DNA of 64,000 nucleotides from an uncultured Pirellulaceae bacterium (lineage in GTDB: Bacteria; Planctomycetota; Planctomycetia; Pirellulales; Pirellulaceae). Numbering within the stretch: position 1 is the first letter of the stretch; every line of letters starts with the position of its first letter. This document shows positions 17,667-26,493 of the stretch, in pieces. The translations under genes were made by a program, and so were the position numbers. The notes under the pieces are model-generated. The model searched no databases, was not told the DNA's origin, and saw only the letters and a list, made by a program, of their open reading frames with translations. The stretch lies in the NCBI GenBank assembly GCA_937929805.1, contig CALFUT010000011.1, positions 1 through 64,000 of the forward strand. Reading direction: 5' to 3'.

Positions 17667-18116
17667 ATGACCAAATTACGATTCACATACTTGTTGGCTT
17701 TTGGCGCTTTACTGACTTTTGCTGCACCGGTTGATGCTCAAAACGCACCGATTGTCGGTGCCGTCGAGTCCGGCATGACTGCGTCTTCTGTTGTCGAGCC
17801 AGCTCCGTTTGTCCAACCAGCGCAAGGCTACCAAGCAGCCCCAGTGGTTAGCTCAGCGGGTTGCACCAGTTGCGGACAGTCGGGTGCATTCACCCCGGCA
17901 CCACAGATAACCGGCCCGCACTCCAAACCATGCAATGGTTGCTGCCTGCCAGGTCCAACCCAGCAGCCAGGGTTTCCTCAACTGCCTGTTGAATCATGCT
18001 GTGGCAACATTGGTCGGCTGAACATTCCACCACTGACAACTCCGTTGCGTTACGACACGCCGCCCGTCGGACGTTCCGTCGGCCGACCCATTTTCGGAGC
18101 TTGGTCCGGATATTAA
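17667..18116 (+). CDS. Small secreted cysteine- and proline-rich protein
   Basis: 149 residues with a clear signal peptide (MTKLRFTYLLAFGALLTFAA, cut after VDAQ). The mature part is Pro/Gly/Ala-rich with three cysteine groups: CTSCGQ, CNGCCLPG and SCCGNIGRL. No catalytic domain is visible. Small secreted proteins with paired CxxC/CC groups are common in planctomycetes and could be cross-linked cell-surface components, but this is a guess. Its transcript probably ends at the hairpin near 18349. Confidence 0.7.
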   Translation: MTKLRFTYLLAFGALLTFAAPVDAQNAPIVGAVESGMTASSVVEPAPFVQPAQGYQAAPVVSSAGCTSCGQSGAFTPAPQITGPHSKPCNGCCLPGPTQQPGFPQLPVESCCGNIGRLNIPPLTTPLRYDTPPVGRSVGRPIFGAWSGY

Positions 18117-18348
18117 GACAGAAGGCAGGTTTCAACCTAGCGCTACTGCTTTGTGACTACTAAAAATTTGGGTTGGCCTTGGACAGAAACTATTTTGATC
18201 ACCATGCTAACGATCACCGGGCAACCCGAAAGTTAAGGTCTGACAAAGCACGAAGGAATCAAAAACCTTGACGAAATTGCCTCGTTGATTGGTGCATCAA
18301 TTCTGGCACTTGCTTAAGCCGCGTTAACAAGCGAAAAACGAACCTTTG

Positions 18349-18381
18349 AGCCCGATTCTTGACTGAGTCGGGCTTTTTTTC
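18349..18381 (+). terminator. Rho-independent terminator
   Basis: AGCCCGA at 18349-18355 pairs with TCGGGCT at 18368-18374 around a 12-base loop, followed by a run of T to 18381. It is oriented for plus-strand transcripts and lies 230 bases after the small cysteine-rich protein gene. It also borders the 3' end of the minus-strand lyase gene, so it insulates the two convergent units. Confidence 0.8.
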
Positions 18382-18383
18382 AT

Positions 18384-19652
18384 TCAATTCGCAACCGGAA
18401 CCAACGCTGTATCATCCGCCTTCGAACTTGGCGTCGCGACATCAGCGTCTCCAGACACCAGCAAAGTAAAGTCGTTTTCCTGATGCTTGAACTTGTTCTT
18501 TGCGACCGCCGCCGAGTATGACGAATCGCCAAAGCGCTGGGAAAACAATCGCAGGGTCAAATGAGACGACGATGAGATCGAAATTGGCTTAATCTGTTCA
18601 TGCGGCCATTCCGATTCACCATCCGTTTTCAAGTACGGCATCAGCACGTCGAGTCCCTTTCGAAGTCCGCAGCCGTGATCGGGCGTGTAGCCCCAAATGT
18701 CCTCACCAAGCTGGTCGCCCACCCTTGCCAGCCGCGAAAGGGCGGTCAAGTTGAATAGGCAGTAGTGAAGCGAAAGGGTCCGTTTGAGTTCGGCGGCTTG
18801 GTTGCCATCTCCATCGAACTGTTCTCCAATCCGTGTCTCGGCATCGGCAAGAATCTCGCGAGCGACGTCTTCTTTTCCGGCAAACAAAGCGTACCGAGCT
18901 CGTTGAGCAGCGTACCAAGAACCGTGATTGTTCATCGCACGTTCTTCGTGTTGGCCAAGCGGGCTATCTTTGAGCCAATTCTGATATTCATCAAACCAAG
19001 TTTGCAAATTTTGCTGGTCGTCGGCCGACCAAGTTGACGCATCGAATAACTCGACGGCATCTAGGACTAAGATAAAGCCGCGTGTGTCGATGATGCCGGG
19101 GCCTCGCCCCGTCGCGCGACCGGGAACGCCTTGCCCAAAGTTAAGATTAGGGTTCATCCGAGTTGATTCGTCTAAAAACCAAGTGCGAACAAGCTTTGCG
19201 GCGTGGCGACTGTAGCGGGAATCTTCAAGTAGATAACCGGCTAACGCTAGTCGCTGAACGGCGTTACAGAAATCACCCAGTCGACCACGATCACCGTTGG
19301 AAATTAGCGTGCGATTAACGACGCCGTCTTTGCGAATGTAGGGCAGGCCATCCGGTTTGTCGGGATCCGGCCACCAATATCTAGAAAAACTGAGGTAGTC
19401 GTGAACATCGCCGCTAGGTGGCACGATCTCTTTTTCTGTCACGGAAAACGGAGCCGTCGTCAGTTCAATGTCTGCCAGTTTCTTAAGCCTACCGATTGCT
19501 TGCCCTTCCGGCGTGTCACTGGCTGGTTTTTCCGCGCGGACTCGGTCGATCTGAGCGCGATCCCAAATCACCTGAGCGGCCGTGAAATCTGTCGCAAGAA
19601 AAGCCAGTCCGAACAATACGGCAGAGCTTAACCCAATGGGCGATCTTCTCAT
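18384..19652 (-). CDS. Secreted alginate-lyase-family protein (PF05426-type)
   Basis: 422 residues with an N-terminal signal peptide (MRRSPIGLSSAVLFGLAFLA) and an alpha-toroid polysaccharide-lyase domain. Diagnostic pieces are DYLSFSRYWWPDPD and MNNHGSWYAAQRARYALFAG, in which the NNHGxWY motif supplies catalytic residues in alginate/uronan lyases. It should cleave uronic-acid polysaccharides (alginate, glucuronan or similar) by beta-elimination in the periplasm; the exact substrate cannot be told from sequence alone. The frame is open 24 codons upstream to an ATG at 19724, but the ATG at 19652 directly precedes the signal peptide. Monocistronic. Confidence 0.88.
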   Translation of the reverse strand: MRRSPIGLSSAVLFGLAFLATDFTAAQVIWDRAQIDRVRAEKPASDTPEGQAIGRLKKLADIELTTAPFSVTEKEIVPPSGDVHDYLSFSRYWWPDPDKPDGLPYIRKDGVVNRTLISNGDRGRLGDFCNAVQRLALAGYLLEDSRYSRHAAKLVRTWFLDESTRMNPNLNFGQGVPGRATGRGPGIIDTRGFILVLDAVELFDASTWSADDQQNLQTWFDEYQNWLKDSPLGQHEERAMNNHGSWYAAQRARYALFAGKEDVAREILADAETRIGEQFDGDGNQAAELKRTLSLHYCLFNLTALSRLARVGDQLGEDIWGYTPDHGCGLRKGLDVLMPYLKTDGESEWPHEQIKPISISSSSHLTLRLFSQRFGDSSYSAAVAKNKFKHQENDFTLLVSGDADVATPSSKADDTALVPVAN

Positions 19653-19854
19653 CGCGGCTCCAAACGGCATAAGTTTCAAACCGATTCTTGGACTGGCGGC
19701 AGGCCGAGTATCTTGTCTGGCCAACCGCCGTAAAATCAGCTCGCGTAGTAAAGCCTTAGGATACCACCCGCGGTGCGAATTGCCACTTGGTTGACTTGCA
19801 AACGTGACGACGTCCGCATTTTTGGTTAGAACTTTTTTCTAACTTGCTTCCCTA

Positions 19855-20112
19855 TCACGCGGCCACCAACTGCCGAATCGGAACCGGCATGACGTAGTCG
19901 TGAGCGGGGCGAATGGCCATGTCGGTGCAACGGGAAAGATAAAATTGACGCGGCTCTTCCCGGCTAAGGCACAAAGCAAGAAATCGGTCGGAACCCAAAA
20001 ACCGAATCGGACTGACGACCCGAATGGACTCGTTTCCCTTTGAGTCGCGGTAGCAGAATTCAACGACCCAATCGTCGGACATCATCAGGGCTTGATTGAC
20101 TAGGTTTCGCAT
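19855..20112 (-). CDS. Stand-alone WYL-like domain protein, 85 aa
   Basis: The whole protein resembles one WYL-type sensor domain: a strand with an aromatic/charged pattern (WVVEFCYRDSKGNESIRVV), then SPIRFLGSDRFLALCLSREE, then the conserved arginine-containing end (PRQFYLSRCTDMAI). WYL domains usually follow a helix-turn-helix and bind nucleic acid or ligands; no DNA-binding domain is present here. It could be a ligand-binding remnant or a small regulator. No strong ribosome-binding site is visible before the ATG. Confidence 0.6.
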   Translation of the reverse strand: MRNLVNQALMMSDDWVVEFCYRDSKGNESIRVVSPIRFLGSDRFLALCLSREEPRQFYLSRCTDMAIRPAHDYVMPVPIRQLVAA

Positions 20113-20280
20113 GAGAAGAAATCAACGTCAGAACGTGAAGTGGAAAACTGAATCGCGACCTGAGTCCAAAACCACAGAAATCTGTGATGTCCTCAAGCCA
20201 CTGCCTTATTATTGGCACCCCACGGACACGTTTGGTCCACCAAGATCAAAAATTCAGCTTTCCGCGAAAAATTTGGGGGT

Positions 20281-21690
20281 TTAGCTTTCTGATGCTTCGC
20301 CGTCGGTCGAAGATAGCGTGAATCGAATGAGCTCGGTGTGGTCATTGGCCACCTGTTCCACTTTGGCAGTCACGCCATCAAACTCGATCAGATCGCCCTC
20401 GCGAGGCAACCGACCCGATTTGCTCATCAGCACGCCTGCCGCGGTATCGAAGTCGTTCTCATTCAGCTCGATTCCTAGTTCGCGTTCCACCTCTCCGACC
20501 GGCGTCGATCCGGCGACCAGATACTCGGATTCTGAAATCTGTTTCACGTTCGGTTGGTCAACCGTATCGAACTCGTCATCGACCGGGCCAATAATTTTCT
20601 CCAACACGTTCTCGAGCGTCACGATTCCGATCAGCGTCCCGTACTCATCCACGACAAAAGTCAGCAGTTGATGGTGCGTTTGGATGCGTTGCAGCACCCG
20701 ACTGATCAGCATGTTTTCGGGCACCTTCACCGGTGTCCGCATGATCGTCTTAAGATCGAAGGATGCATCATTGGGGTCCACGCCCAGTAGATCTTTCATG
20801 TGAATCACGCCCAGCAGAGAATCCAGCGAGCCATCACACAATGGGTAACGAGTGTGTTTGGTAGCGATCGCGTACTTCAACAGTTCTGGAAACGGCTTGT
20901 TGACGTCAAGGAAGTCAATTTCGTTTCGAGGGACCATGACCAAGCGGCAGATTAAGTCGTCAAACTCGAAAATCGCATTAAGCAACCGGTGTTCACTGCC
21001 GGTCAGGTGGCCATGGATGTGAGCCTCTCGGACGAGTGCTCGGATTTCTTCTTCGTTGTGAGGTGTATCGTGGCCGCCGTCTCCAGAAAGCCCAAGCCAG
21101 CCGAGAATCACTGAAGTGACCCAATTCAAAACGACCAGGAACGGTAAAAGCAAGTAATAGAAAAAGACCATCGGCGCAGCGCACCAGAGAATCATTTGCT
21201 TTGGACGACGAATCGCGTAGATCTTGGGCGCTTGTTCACCGATCACTAAGTGCAGGGCCGTGATCGCGGAAAACGCAATAATAAACGCGAACGTGTGCAG
21301 AAGCTGCTCACTTTCGATGCCAAGCAAATGAAAAACTGGTTCGACCAACTTGGCAACGGCAGGTTCACCGACTCGGCCCAGCGCCAGCGAGGCGATGGTA
21401 ATCCCCAGCTGACATGCGGACAGCGTTTGGTCCAGACGCTGTGCCAGCCAGTAGGCCGCCTTGGCGAAAGGCTTGCCCTGTTCGACCATCTTCTTGACTT
21501 GGCCCAAGCGGACTTTGACTAACGCAAATTCCGCCGCGACGAAGAAACCATTCAAGATGATCAAAATGACGGTCAGAATAAGCATCAAAGTAATGCTGCC
21601 GCCGCTCAATGAATCAGCTGCGTGCCCGGCTCCATCAGCCGCGCCGTCTGCAAGTAAACATGGGAGTTTAATTAGGTTCGTGCAATCCAT
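20281..21690 (-). CDS. Hemolysin-family CNNM/CorC-type protein (DUF21-CBS-CorC_HlyC)
   Basis: 469 residues in the order N-terminal hydrophobic DUF21 domain (about 30-215, with LNGFFVAAEFALVKVRLGQV), two CBS domains (about 225-350, with PRNEIDFLDVNKPF and FVVDEYGTLIGIVTLENVLE), then a C-terminal transporter-associated CorC_HlyC domain (SEYLVAGSTPVGEVERELGI). Family members are linked to magnesium/cobalt efflux and to membrane stress; the old name hemolysin is not functional evidence. All domains are intact. It is separated by 60 bases from the membrane protein upstream. Confidence 0.93.
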   Translation of the reverse strand: MDCTNLIKLPCLLADGAADGAGHAADSLSGGSITLMLILTVILIILNGFFVAAEFALVKVRLGQVKKMVEQGKPFAKAAYWLAQRLDQTLSACQLGITIASLALGRVGEPAVAKLVEPVFHLLGIESEQLLHTFAFIIAFSAITALHLVIGEQAPKIYAIRRPKQMILWCAAPMVFFYYLLLPFLVVLNWVTSVILGWLGLSGDGGHDTPHNEEEIRALVREAHIHGHLTGSEHRLLNAIFEFDDLICRLVMVPRNEIDFLDVNKPFPELLKYAIATKHTRYPLCDGSLDSLLGVIHMKDLLGVDPNDASFDLKTIMRTPVKVPENMLISRVLQRIQTHHQLLTFVVDEYGTLIGIVTLENVLEKIIGPVDDEFDTVDQPNVKQISESEYLVAGSTPVGEVERELGIELNENDFDTAAGVLMSKSGRLPREGDLIEFDGVTAKVEQVANDHTELIRFTLSSTDGEASES

Positions 21691-21750
21691 TATTGACGTG
21701 ACTCGGGGTTAAGAAGCTTACACGCAGTCCGTTGACAGCATCGCGGTTGC

Positions 21751-22467
21751 CTAATCGGAACCGGTGCCCTCAAGCTCTTTCAATCGCGCCTGTCGAGCAG
21801 CTTGTTTTGCCTCGCTTTCTTTCGCGATTTCGACTTCGGTTGGACCGTTAATGATCTTGTCGGCTGGAATCGCGGCTTCGATTTCCGTAACCATCTGGTC
21901 AACGATCGCTCGCTCATACTTTAGATCGTCCACGACAAACGTTTTTTCAACGCCGTCGTCCGAGTAGTGGATCGTCGCAAGGCCCTTTTTCACCCATTTC
22001 TTTTTGTCGAAGGTTTGGATGTCAGAAAAATTAACGCTCTGCCCGCTGCTTGAAGTCAAGCGAGTTCCGTCGATCTCGAGCCAAGTGCCGCGATTTTTCA
22101 GAAACCACAAGCAACATGGAACCGCAATCAATCCACAAACTGCCCCGAGAAAAATGCTGAAGTTAATATTGTTTTTCAAGTCATCAGCGGTGTATTGAGG
22201 CGGCTTGTTGGGCCAACCTTCGGACTCGGAAATTTTTTGCCACTCAGTTTCACGAATCTCCGCCCAATTGACGGCGTTTTCGCCCGCGGCCTCTTTTCGC
22301 TCCTCGATATCCGCTAACAAAGTGTCGTAGGCGACCGAAGCTGGGCGTTGAGACGGATAATTGATAAACGCATCGTAAAAGCAATACAAACTGAACAAAA
22401 ACGTCCCGATTCCAATTAGCAAATATTTGTACAGGAACTTGTTGTCCGTGTTCGCACGAGCTTTCAT
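21751..22467 (-). CDS. Hypothetical two-TM membrane protein, 238 aa
   Basis: A membrane segment near the start (FLYKYLLIGIGTFLFSLYCF) is followed by a soluble region, then a second hydrophobic pair (FSIFLGAVCGLIAVPCCLWF), then a soluble domain with a PH-like/bPH beta pattern (GTWLEIDGTRLTSSSGQSVN, FSDIQTFDKKKWVKKGLATI) and a charged helical tail. The plan resembles small planctomycete membrane proteins with a bPH-like cytoplasmic domain; no named family is certain. ATG 22467 is preferred over an in-frame TTG five codons upstream. Confidence 0.7.
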   Translation of the reverse strand: MKARANTDNKFLYKYLLIGIGTFLFSLYCFYDAFINYPSQRPASVAYDTLLADIEERKEAAGENAVNWAEIRETEWQKISESEGWPNKPPQYTADDLKNNINFSIFLGAVCGLIAVPCCLWFLKNRGTWLEIDGTRLTSSSGQSVNFSDIQTFDKKKWVKKGLATIHYSDDGVEKTFVVDDLKYERAIVDQMVTEIEAAIPADKIINGPTEVEIAKESEAKQAARQARLKELEGTGSD

Positions 22468-22957
22468 AGTGTGGTTGGCCAAACTGTAAAATTAGTAAGG
22501 AAGCAAAACGAATTTTTAGAACTAAATATTTTTGGCTGGAAGAAGCCAGTGGCTCTCGTGTCAAGTCATCTCGGTGCCTGATTGCCTGAAATTCAGGTTT
22601 TTGCATCAGGGCGATCGTTGATTCAAATCGAGCAACGAATGCTGAATCGTATTGTCTCGAGACACCAGCTCAAGAGGATAACGCTTATCGTAGCATGTTT
22701 TGCCCGCGATCCGAGAGATCACATCATGCCCCAATGTAAGTCACCATTGGCTTTTTCGGCCGGCTGAGCCCAACAAGGTGGAACATCGACGGTGGTTCTG
22801 TTAAACTTGGAGGTACGAACGAAGAACGTTTTATATCTTTTTTCCAGTGCGTCCGTCCATCGGACAACAAATTCCGTTATCATGTAGGTAGCGGCTTCTT
22901 GGCGATCAAAACGCGCCAGATTGTTTTCCAAGTTTGAGATTCCTAGCAGGAAAAAAT
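22468..22957. other. Divergent intergenic region, nothing recognised
   Basis: About 490 bases between divergently oriented genes, relatively AT-rich around 22810-22850. Short ORFs here lack ribosome-binding sites and domains. Both flanking promoters must be inside, but no consensus stands out. AGGAAA just before 22958 is the ribosome-binding site of the next gene. Confidence 0.35.
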
Positions 22958-23482
22958 ATGTCTGTTGTTGATGTTACACGTGAAGATTGGATGCAGGAAA
23001 CCGAGCGTCTCTGTCCCAGCTCACTTGCTTTCAATGCCTACGCTGATCTTGAGGAAATGATTGTCTCGGAAACCGAACTAACATGCACCTACAAGCGCGT
23101 GCCGCGTGGAAAATCATCCTACTGCACCTTTCAAGCAAACGCTGGAACCCAACTGCACGTCATTCAAGTCTACAAGGGCCAGTGCCAGCTACACATGCGA
23201 GTCAATCCTAAGTTGACGGGTGTGACAGATGAAGAACGCGAACTCCTCTTGGCGGCGTATGAAGAATTTCGTACCGAACTCAACGGGTGCGAAGGCAAGG
23301 GCTGGGAAACAGTCAAAGTCATTTTGATGGGTGAAGAAAAAGTCCATGATGCTATTCGAAAACTTGCCAGTGATTTGATTGCGGTCGTTGGTAAAGACGG
23401 TCCCGTAAAAACCAAAAAGAAAGCTGCGGCCAAGAAAGCTGAACCTGCAGTTGAAGCCGAGGAAGCAACCTCCGAAGCCTAA
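22958..23482 (+). CDS. Hypothetical protein with Lys/Ala-rich C-terminal tail
   Basis: 174 residues, soluble. Residues 1-140 look like a single alpha-beta domain with conserved-looking cysteines (ERLCPSS, YCTFQ, QCQLHMRVNPK). The last 35 residues are a lysine/alanine then glutamate/alanine tail (KTKKKAAAKKAEPAVEAEEA), a pattern often seen in planctomycete nucleic-acid-associated proteins. I do not recognise the domain. ATG 22958 is selected because AGGAAA precedes it by a few bases; an upstream start eight codons earlier is less likely. Confidence 0.7.
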   Translation: MSVVDVTREDWMQETERLCPSSLAFNAYADLEEMIVSETELTCTYKRVPRGKSSYCTFQANAGTQLHVIQVYKGQCQLHMRVNPKLTGVTDEERELLLAAYEEFRTELNGCEGKGWETVKVILMGEEKVHDAIRKLASDLIAVVGKDGPVKTKKKAAAKKAEPAVEAEEATSEA

Positions 23483-23786
23483 TCTGTTGGGCGTGAAGGC
23501 GTCCGGGTTTTTCTTAAGTACGCATGACCAAGCCAGCACAAAACCATTTGGAGATTTGGGTAGGCCGGGTATCCCACAAGATCGAATCATGCGTTTCCAA
23601 TCGGCCCTACCTCATGTACAGTTCGTAAATCTGCCGAACAAAGATGTGACTCTCGCTCAGCAAGCTTGGCCCTTAACTAAAGTGTTCGGAAAGCAAGGTT
23701 GCTTACGCGATTTCCGTTGATTCCTGCCGGTCGCAACCTAGCGATCTCTTTTTAAAAACCTAAGTTCCGTTCTAGGAATTCCTTCG

Positions 23787-24335
23787 ATGCTGATTGATGC
23801 GATACCAATTGGACACTCCCCTCCCGATGACGTGAATGTCGTAATCGAAGTCTCCGTTGGTGGCGATCCAATCAAGTACGAGATGGACAAGGCGTCAGGC
23901 ACGCTTTTTGTCGATCGGTTTCTCTACACCGCCATGGTTTATCCCGGCAACTACGGGTTTATACCGCATACGCTGTCGGAAGACGGTGATCCAATAGATG
24001 TGCTTGTCTGCAACACGCGAGCAATCGTTCCAGGCGCCGTTCTCGCCTGCCGGCCCGTCGGCGTTCTGGTCATGGAGGATGACGCAGGCGTCGACGAGAA
24101 GATCATCGCCGTCCCATCGGGTCGCACGACCAAACGATACGATAAGATCCTTAATTACTCAGATTTGCCGGATATCACCGTCCATCAGATCGAGCACTTC
24201 TTTCAGCACTATAAGGATCTCGAACCCAACAAATGGGTGAAGATCACGCGAATCGCGGAAGCTGGAACCGCCAAACGTTTGATCATGGAATCGATCGAAC
24301 GCTACAACCAATCTGCAAATACCGCTACAAGCTGA
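23787..24335 (+). CDS. ppa: Inorganic pyrophosphatase (family I)
   Basis: 182 residues. Hydrolyses diphosphate to phosphate in the cytoplasm, pulling biosynthetic reactions forward. The family I signature is complete: [40 protein letters not shown] (the metal-binding DxDPxD), [12 protein letters not shown], and the [13 protein letters not shown] and [17 protein letters not shown] regions. The length is standard. It stands alone, about 300 bases after the previous gene; no terminator is obvious. Confidence 0.96.
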   Translation: MLIDAIPIGHSPPDDVNVVIEVSVGGDPIKYEMDKASGTLFVDRFLYTAMVYPGNYGFIPHTLSEDGDPIDVLVCNTRAIVPGAVLACRPVGVLVMEDDAGVDEKIIAVPSGRTTKRYDKILNYSDLPDITVHQIEHFFQHYKDLEPNKWVKITRIAEAGTAKRLIMESIERYNQSANTATS

Positions 24336-24557
24336 TTAATCGGGCGAATTGGAATCGTTCAGCCAGCCGTTTGATCTTTCTCTTTCGCGGCCCGGCGTAT
24401 TGGCGGTTTGGCGATCTATCTTTTTCTGGCCATTTACAGGATTGGCGTAATCGCGGCGCAGCTCGCTGCTGTGTCACGCTGATTTCTCTGATCGGTATTT
24501 GTGCGTTGCGATCAACGTCACCTAAAACGAACGATAGCCCAGTTCCCAAGTTTTTCG

Positions 24558-25574
24558 ATGTCCACCTTCGATACATCCTCGATGCTATTCGTGATCGTCT
24601 GGTCACTGGCAGCCGTTGCGGTCGGATTGACGTGCGGATATTTCATTGGCCGCTGGTACACCATGCACGCAGAGCCAAAAAGGTTGCGTCGCGATCGTGA
24701 GAAAACTCTTGCTGCGATGCTGAAACTGCTCGACAGTACCAAAGAGCTAAACAACGATGTTGATTGCCACAACACGGCACTTAATTCTGCCAAGCAAGAA
24801 TTGGGTGGCATTCAATCTGAAGGTGGTTACGTCGATCTCCAGTCGGCGTTGATGTCCAACATCGAACAGGTTGTCGAATCCAACCGCAGACTCGAACACG
24901 ATCTTGTGGTGTCGCAATACAAACTGAAAGCTCAAACGCAAGAGCTTGACCGTAGCCGTGACGAAGCTCGCACCGACGCTTTATGCAAAGTCGGAAATCG
25001 CAAGGCCGTCGATGAGACCCTAACCTACATGGTTTCACGGTTTCAAAGCAAGAAAGTATCGTTTGGCCTGATGTTAATCGACGTGGATCACTTCAAGCGG
25101 ATTAACGACACGTTTGGGCACACCGCTGGCGACGAAGTCCTTTCCAGTATCGCAATCGCTCTCAAAGAGTGCGTGCGTCCTACCGACTTTGTCGGACGCT
25201 TGGGAGGTGACGAATTTGTAATCATGTTTGGCGGCCTAAAGTCGCAAGACGCTCGTGCAGTCGGTGCCCGAATTCGAGCCGCGATTGAACTGTATGACTT
25301 CAGCATTAATGCCAATGGGCAGTCTACCGTCGCCACGCTCAGCATGGGTTTAGCCATCGTTCGCCAGACGGATTCAATGTCTTGCATTTACAAACGGGCC
25401 GACGCGGCACTTTACCGAGCCAAAGAACTTGGACGAAATCGCCTGTTCACTGTTGTGGATGACGCAGATCTTGAACTTGACGGCAAATCATCTGCCTCGG
25501 TTACGCCAAGCACCGAAACAAAATCCAGCTTTTCAAGTTACGAGAGCTTCAAAGCGTCGTTCGATCAAGCTTGA
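24558..25574 (+). CDS. Membrane-anchored diguanylate cyclase (GGDEF)
   Basis: 338 residues. One N-terminal membrane segment (MLFVIVWSLAAVAVGLTCGY) is followed by a coiled-coil-like region (about 45-150) and a C-terminal GGDEF domain with an intact catalytic loop RLGGDEFVIMF and the LMLIDVDHFKRINDTFGHTA helix. An RPTD sequence five residues before GGDEF matches the RxxD inhibitory I-site, so product inhibition by cyclic di-GMP is likely. It should make cyclic di-GMP from GTP. The start at 24558 (MSTFDTSS) is preferred to an upstream in-frame ATG because the membrane segment then lies at the N-terminus. The HD-GYP protein at 33505 is a likely opposing enzyme. Confidence 0.92.
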   Translation: MSTFDTSSMLFVIVWSLAAVAVGLTCGYFIGRWYTMHAEPKRLRRDREKTLAAMLKLLDSTKELNNDVDCHNTALNSAKQELGGIQSEGGYVDLQSALMSNIEQVVESNRRLEHDLVVSQYKLKAQTQELDRSRDEARTDALCKVGNRKAVDETLTYMVSRFQSKKVSFGLMLIDVDHFKRINDTFGHTAGDEVLSSIAIALKECVRPTDFVGRLGGDEFVIMFGGLKSQDARAVGARIRAAIELYDFSINANGQSTVATLSMGLAIVRQTDSMSCIYKRADAALYRAKELGRNRLFTVVDDADLELDGKSSASVTPSTETKSSFSSYESFKASFDQA

Positions 25575-25701
25575 TCTCCTTAGGCTTTAAGACGCTGCCG
25601 CCACGCGTTTTCAAAGTTGGTTGGGCCGTGATGCGTGAGGCTTTATCCCGGCAAGTCGGCAAGCTATTTCCAAACGAGGCCAAAACCTTTTCGAGACACT
25701 G

Positions 25702-26493
25702 ATGATCAAGCTTGAAAATTTCTGCAAATGTTACGGCACTGAAAAAGCAGTCGACAACCTAACGTTTCGAGTCCTGCCCGGCCAGGTGCTAGGTCTGATT
25801 GGCCGAAATGGAGCGGGAAAAACCTCTACGCTCAGAGCGTTGACGGGGATCATCCCTCCAACCAGCGGGAAGCTGTCCGTTGATGGATTTGACCTAGTTG
25901 ATGATCCAATCGAAGCCAAGCAACGATCCGCATACGTTCCCGACGACCCTCAGCTGTTCCACGATCTTTCGGTCGAGCAACATCTTCGGTTCACGGCCAG
26001 CGTCTACGGCGTCGCGTCACCAACGAACAAGATTAACGGGCTTCTAAATCGATTCGAACTGACTGAAAAACGTCACTCACGTGCTTCGGCGCTTTCACGT
26101 GGCATGCGTCAAAAGCTGGCGATTTGCTGTGCTTATTTACATGATCCGAGTGCTCTGCTGCTGGACGAGCCAATGACGGGGCTCGACCCACCGGGCATTC
26201 GAAATCTTAAGCAATCGATCCGTGAGCACGCCGACCGCGGCGCCGCGGTCATTATCAGCTCGCATTTGTTGGCGATGGTGGAGGACATTTGCTCCCATGT
26301 GTTGATCATTGACCGTGGCGAACTGAAGTTTTACGGCTCGCTTGAAGAGATAAAATCTGAGACTCAGGCCAACGACCAATCTTGTAGTGAAACTTCCTTG
26401 GAAGAAGTCTTCTTTGCAGCGCTTGGTGACTGCCAAGCCGAAATTCAGCAGGCCATCCATGGCTCGACCACGGGAACGCAGGCTTCGCCATGA
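25702..26493 (+). CDS. ABC transporter ATP-binding protein
   Basis: 263 residues with Walker A GLIGRNGAGKTSTLRAL, signature ALSRGMRQKLAI, Walker B ALLLDEPMTGLDPP and switch histidine IISSHLLAMV. The subfamily resembles ABC-2 exporter ATPases (CcmA/NodI type). Its stop codon overlaps the start of the permease that follows (ATGATG at 26490), so the two are translationally coupled and form one exporter. The substrate cannot be told. Confidence 0.93.
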   Translation: MIKLENFCKCYGTEKAVDNLTFRVLPGQVLGLIGRNGAGKTSTLRALTGIIPPTSGKLSVDGFDLVDDPIEAKQRSAYVPDDPQLFHDLSVEQHLRFTASVYGVASPTNKINGLLNRFELTEKRHSRASALSRGMRQKLAICCAYLHDPSALLLDEPMTGLDPPGIRNLKQSIREHADRGAAVIISSHLLAMVEDICSHVLIIDRGELKFYGSLEEIKSETQANDQSCSETSLEEVFFAALGDCQAEIQQAIHGSTTGTQASP

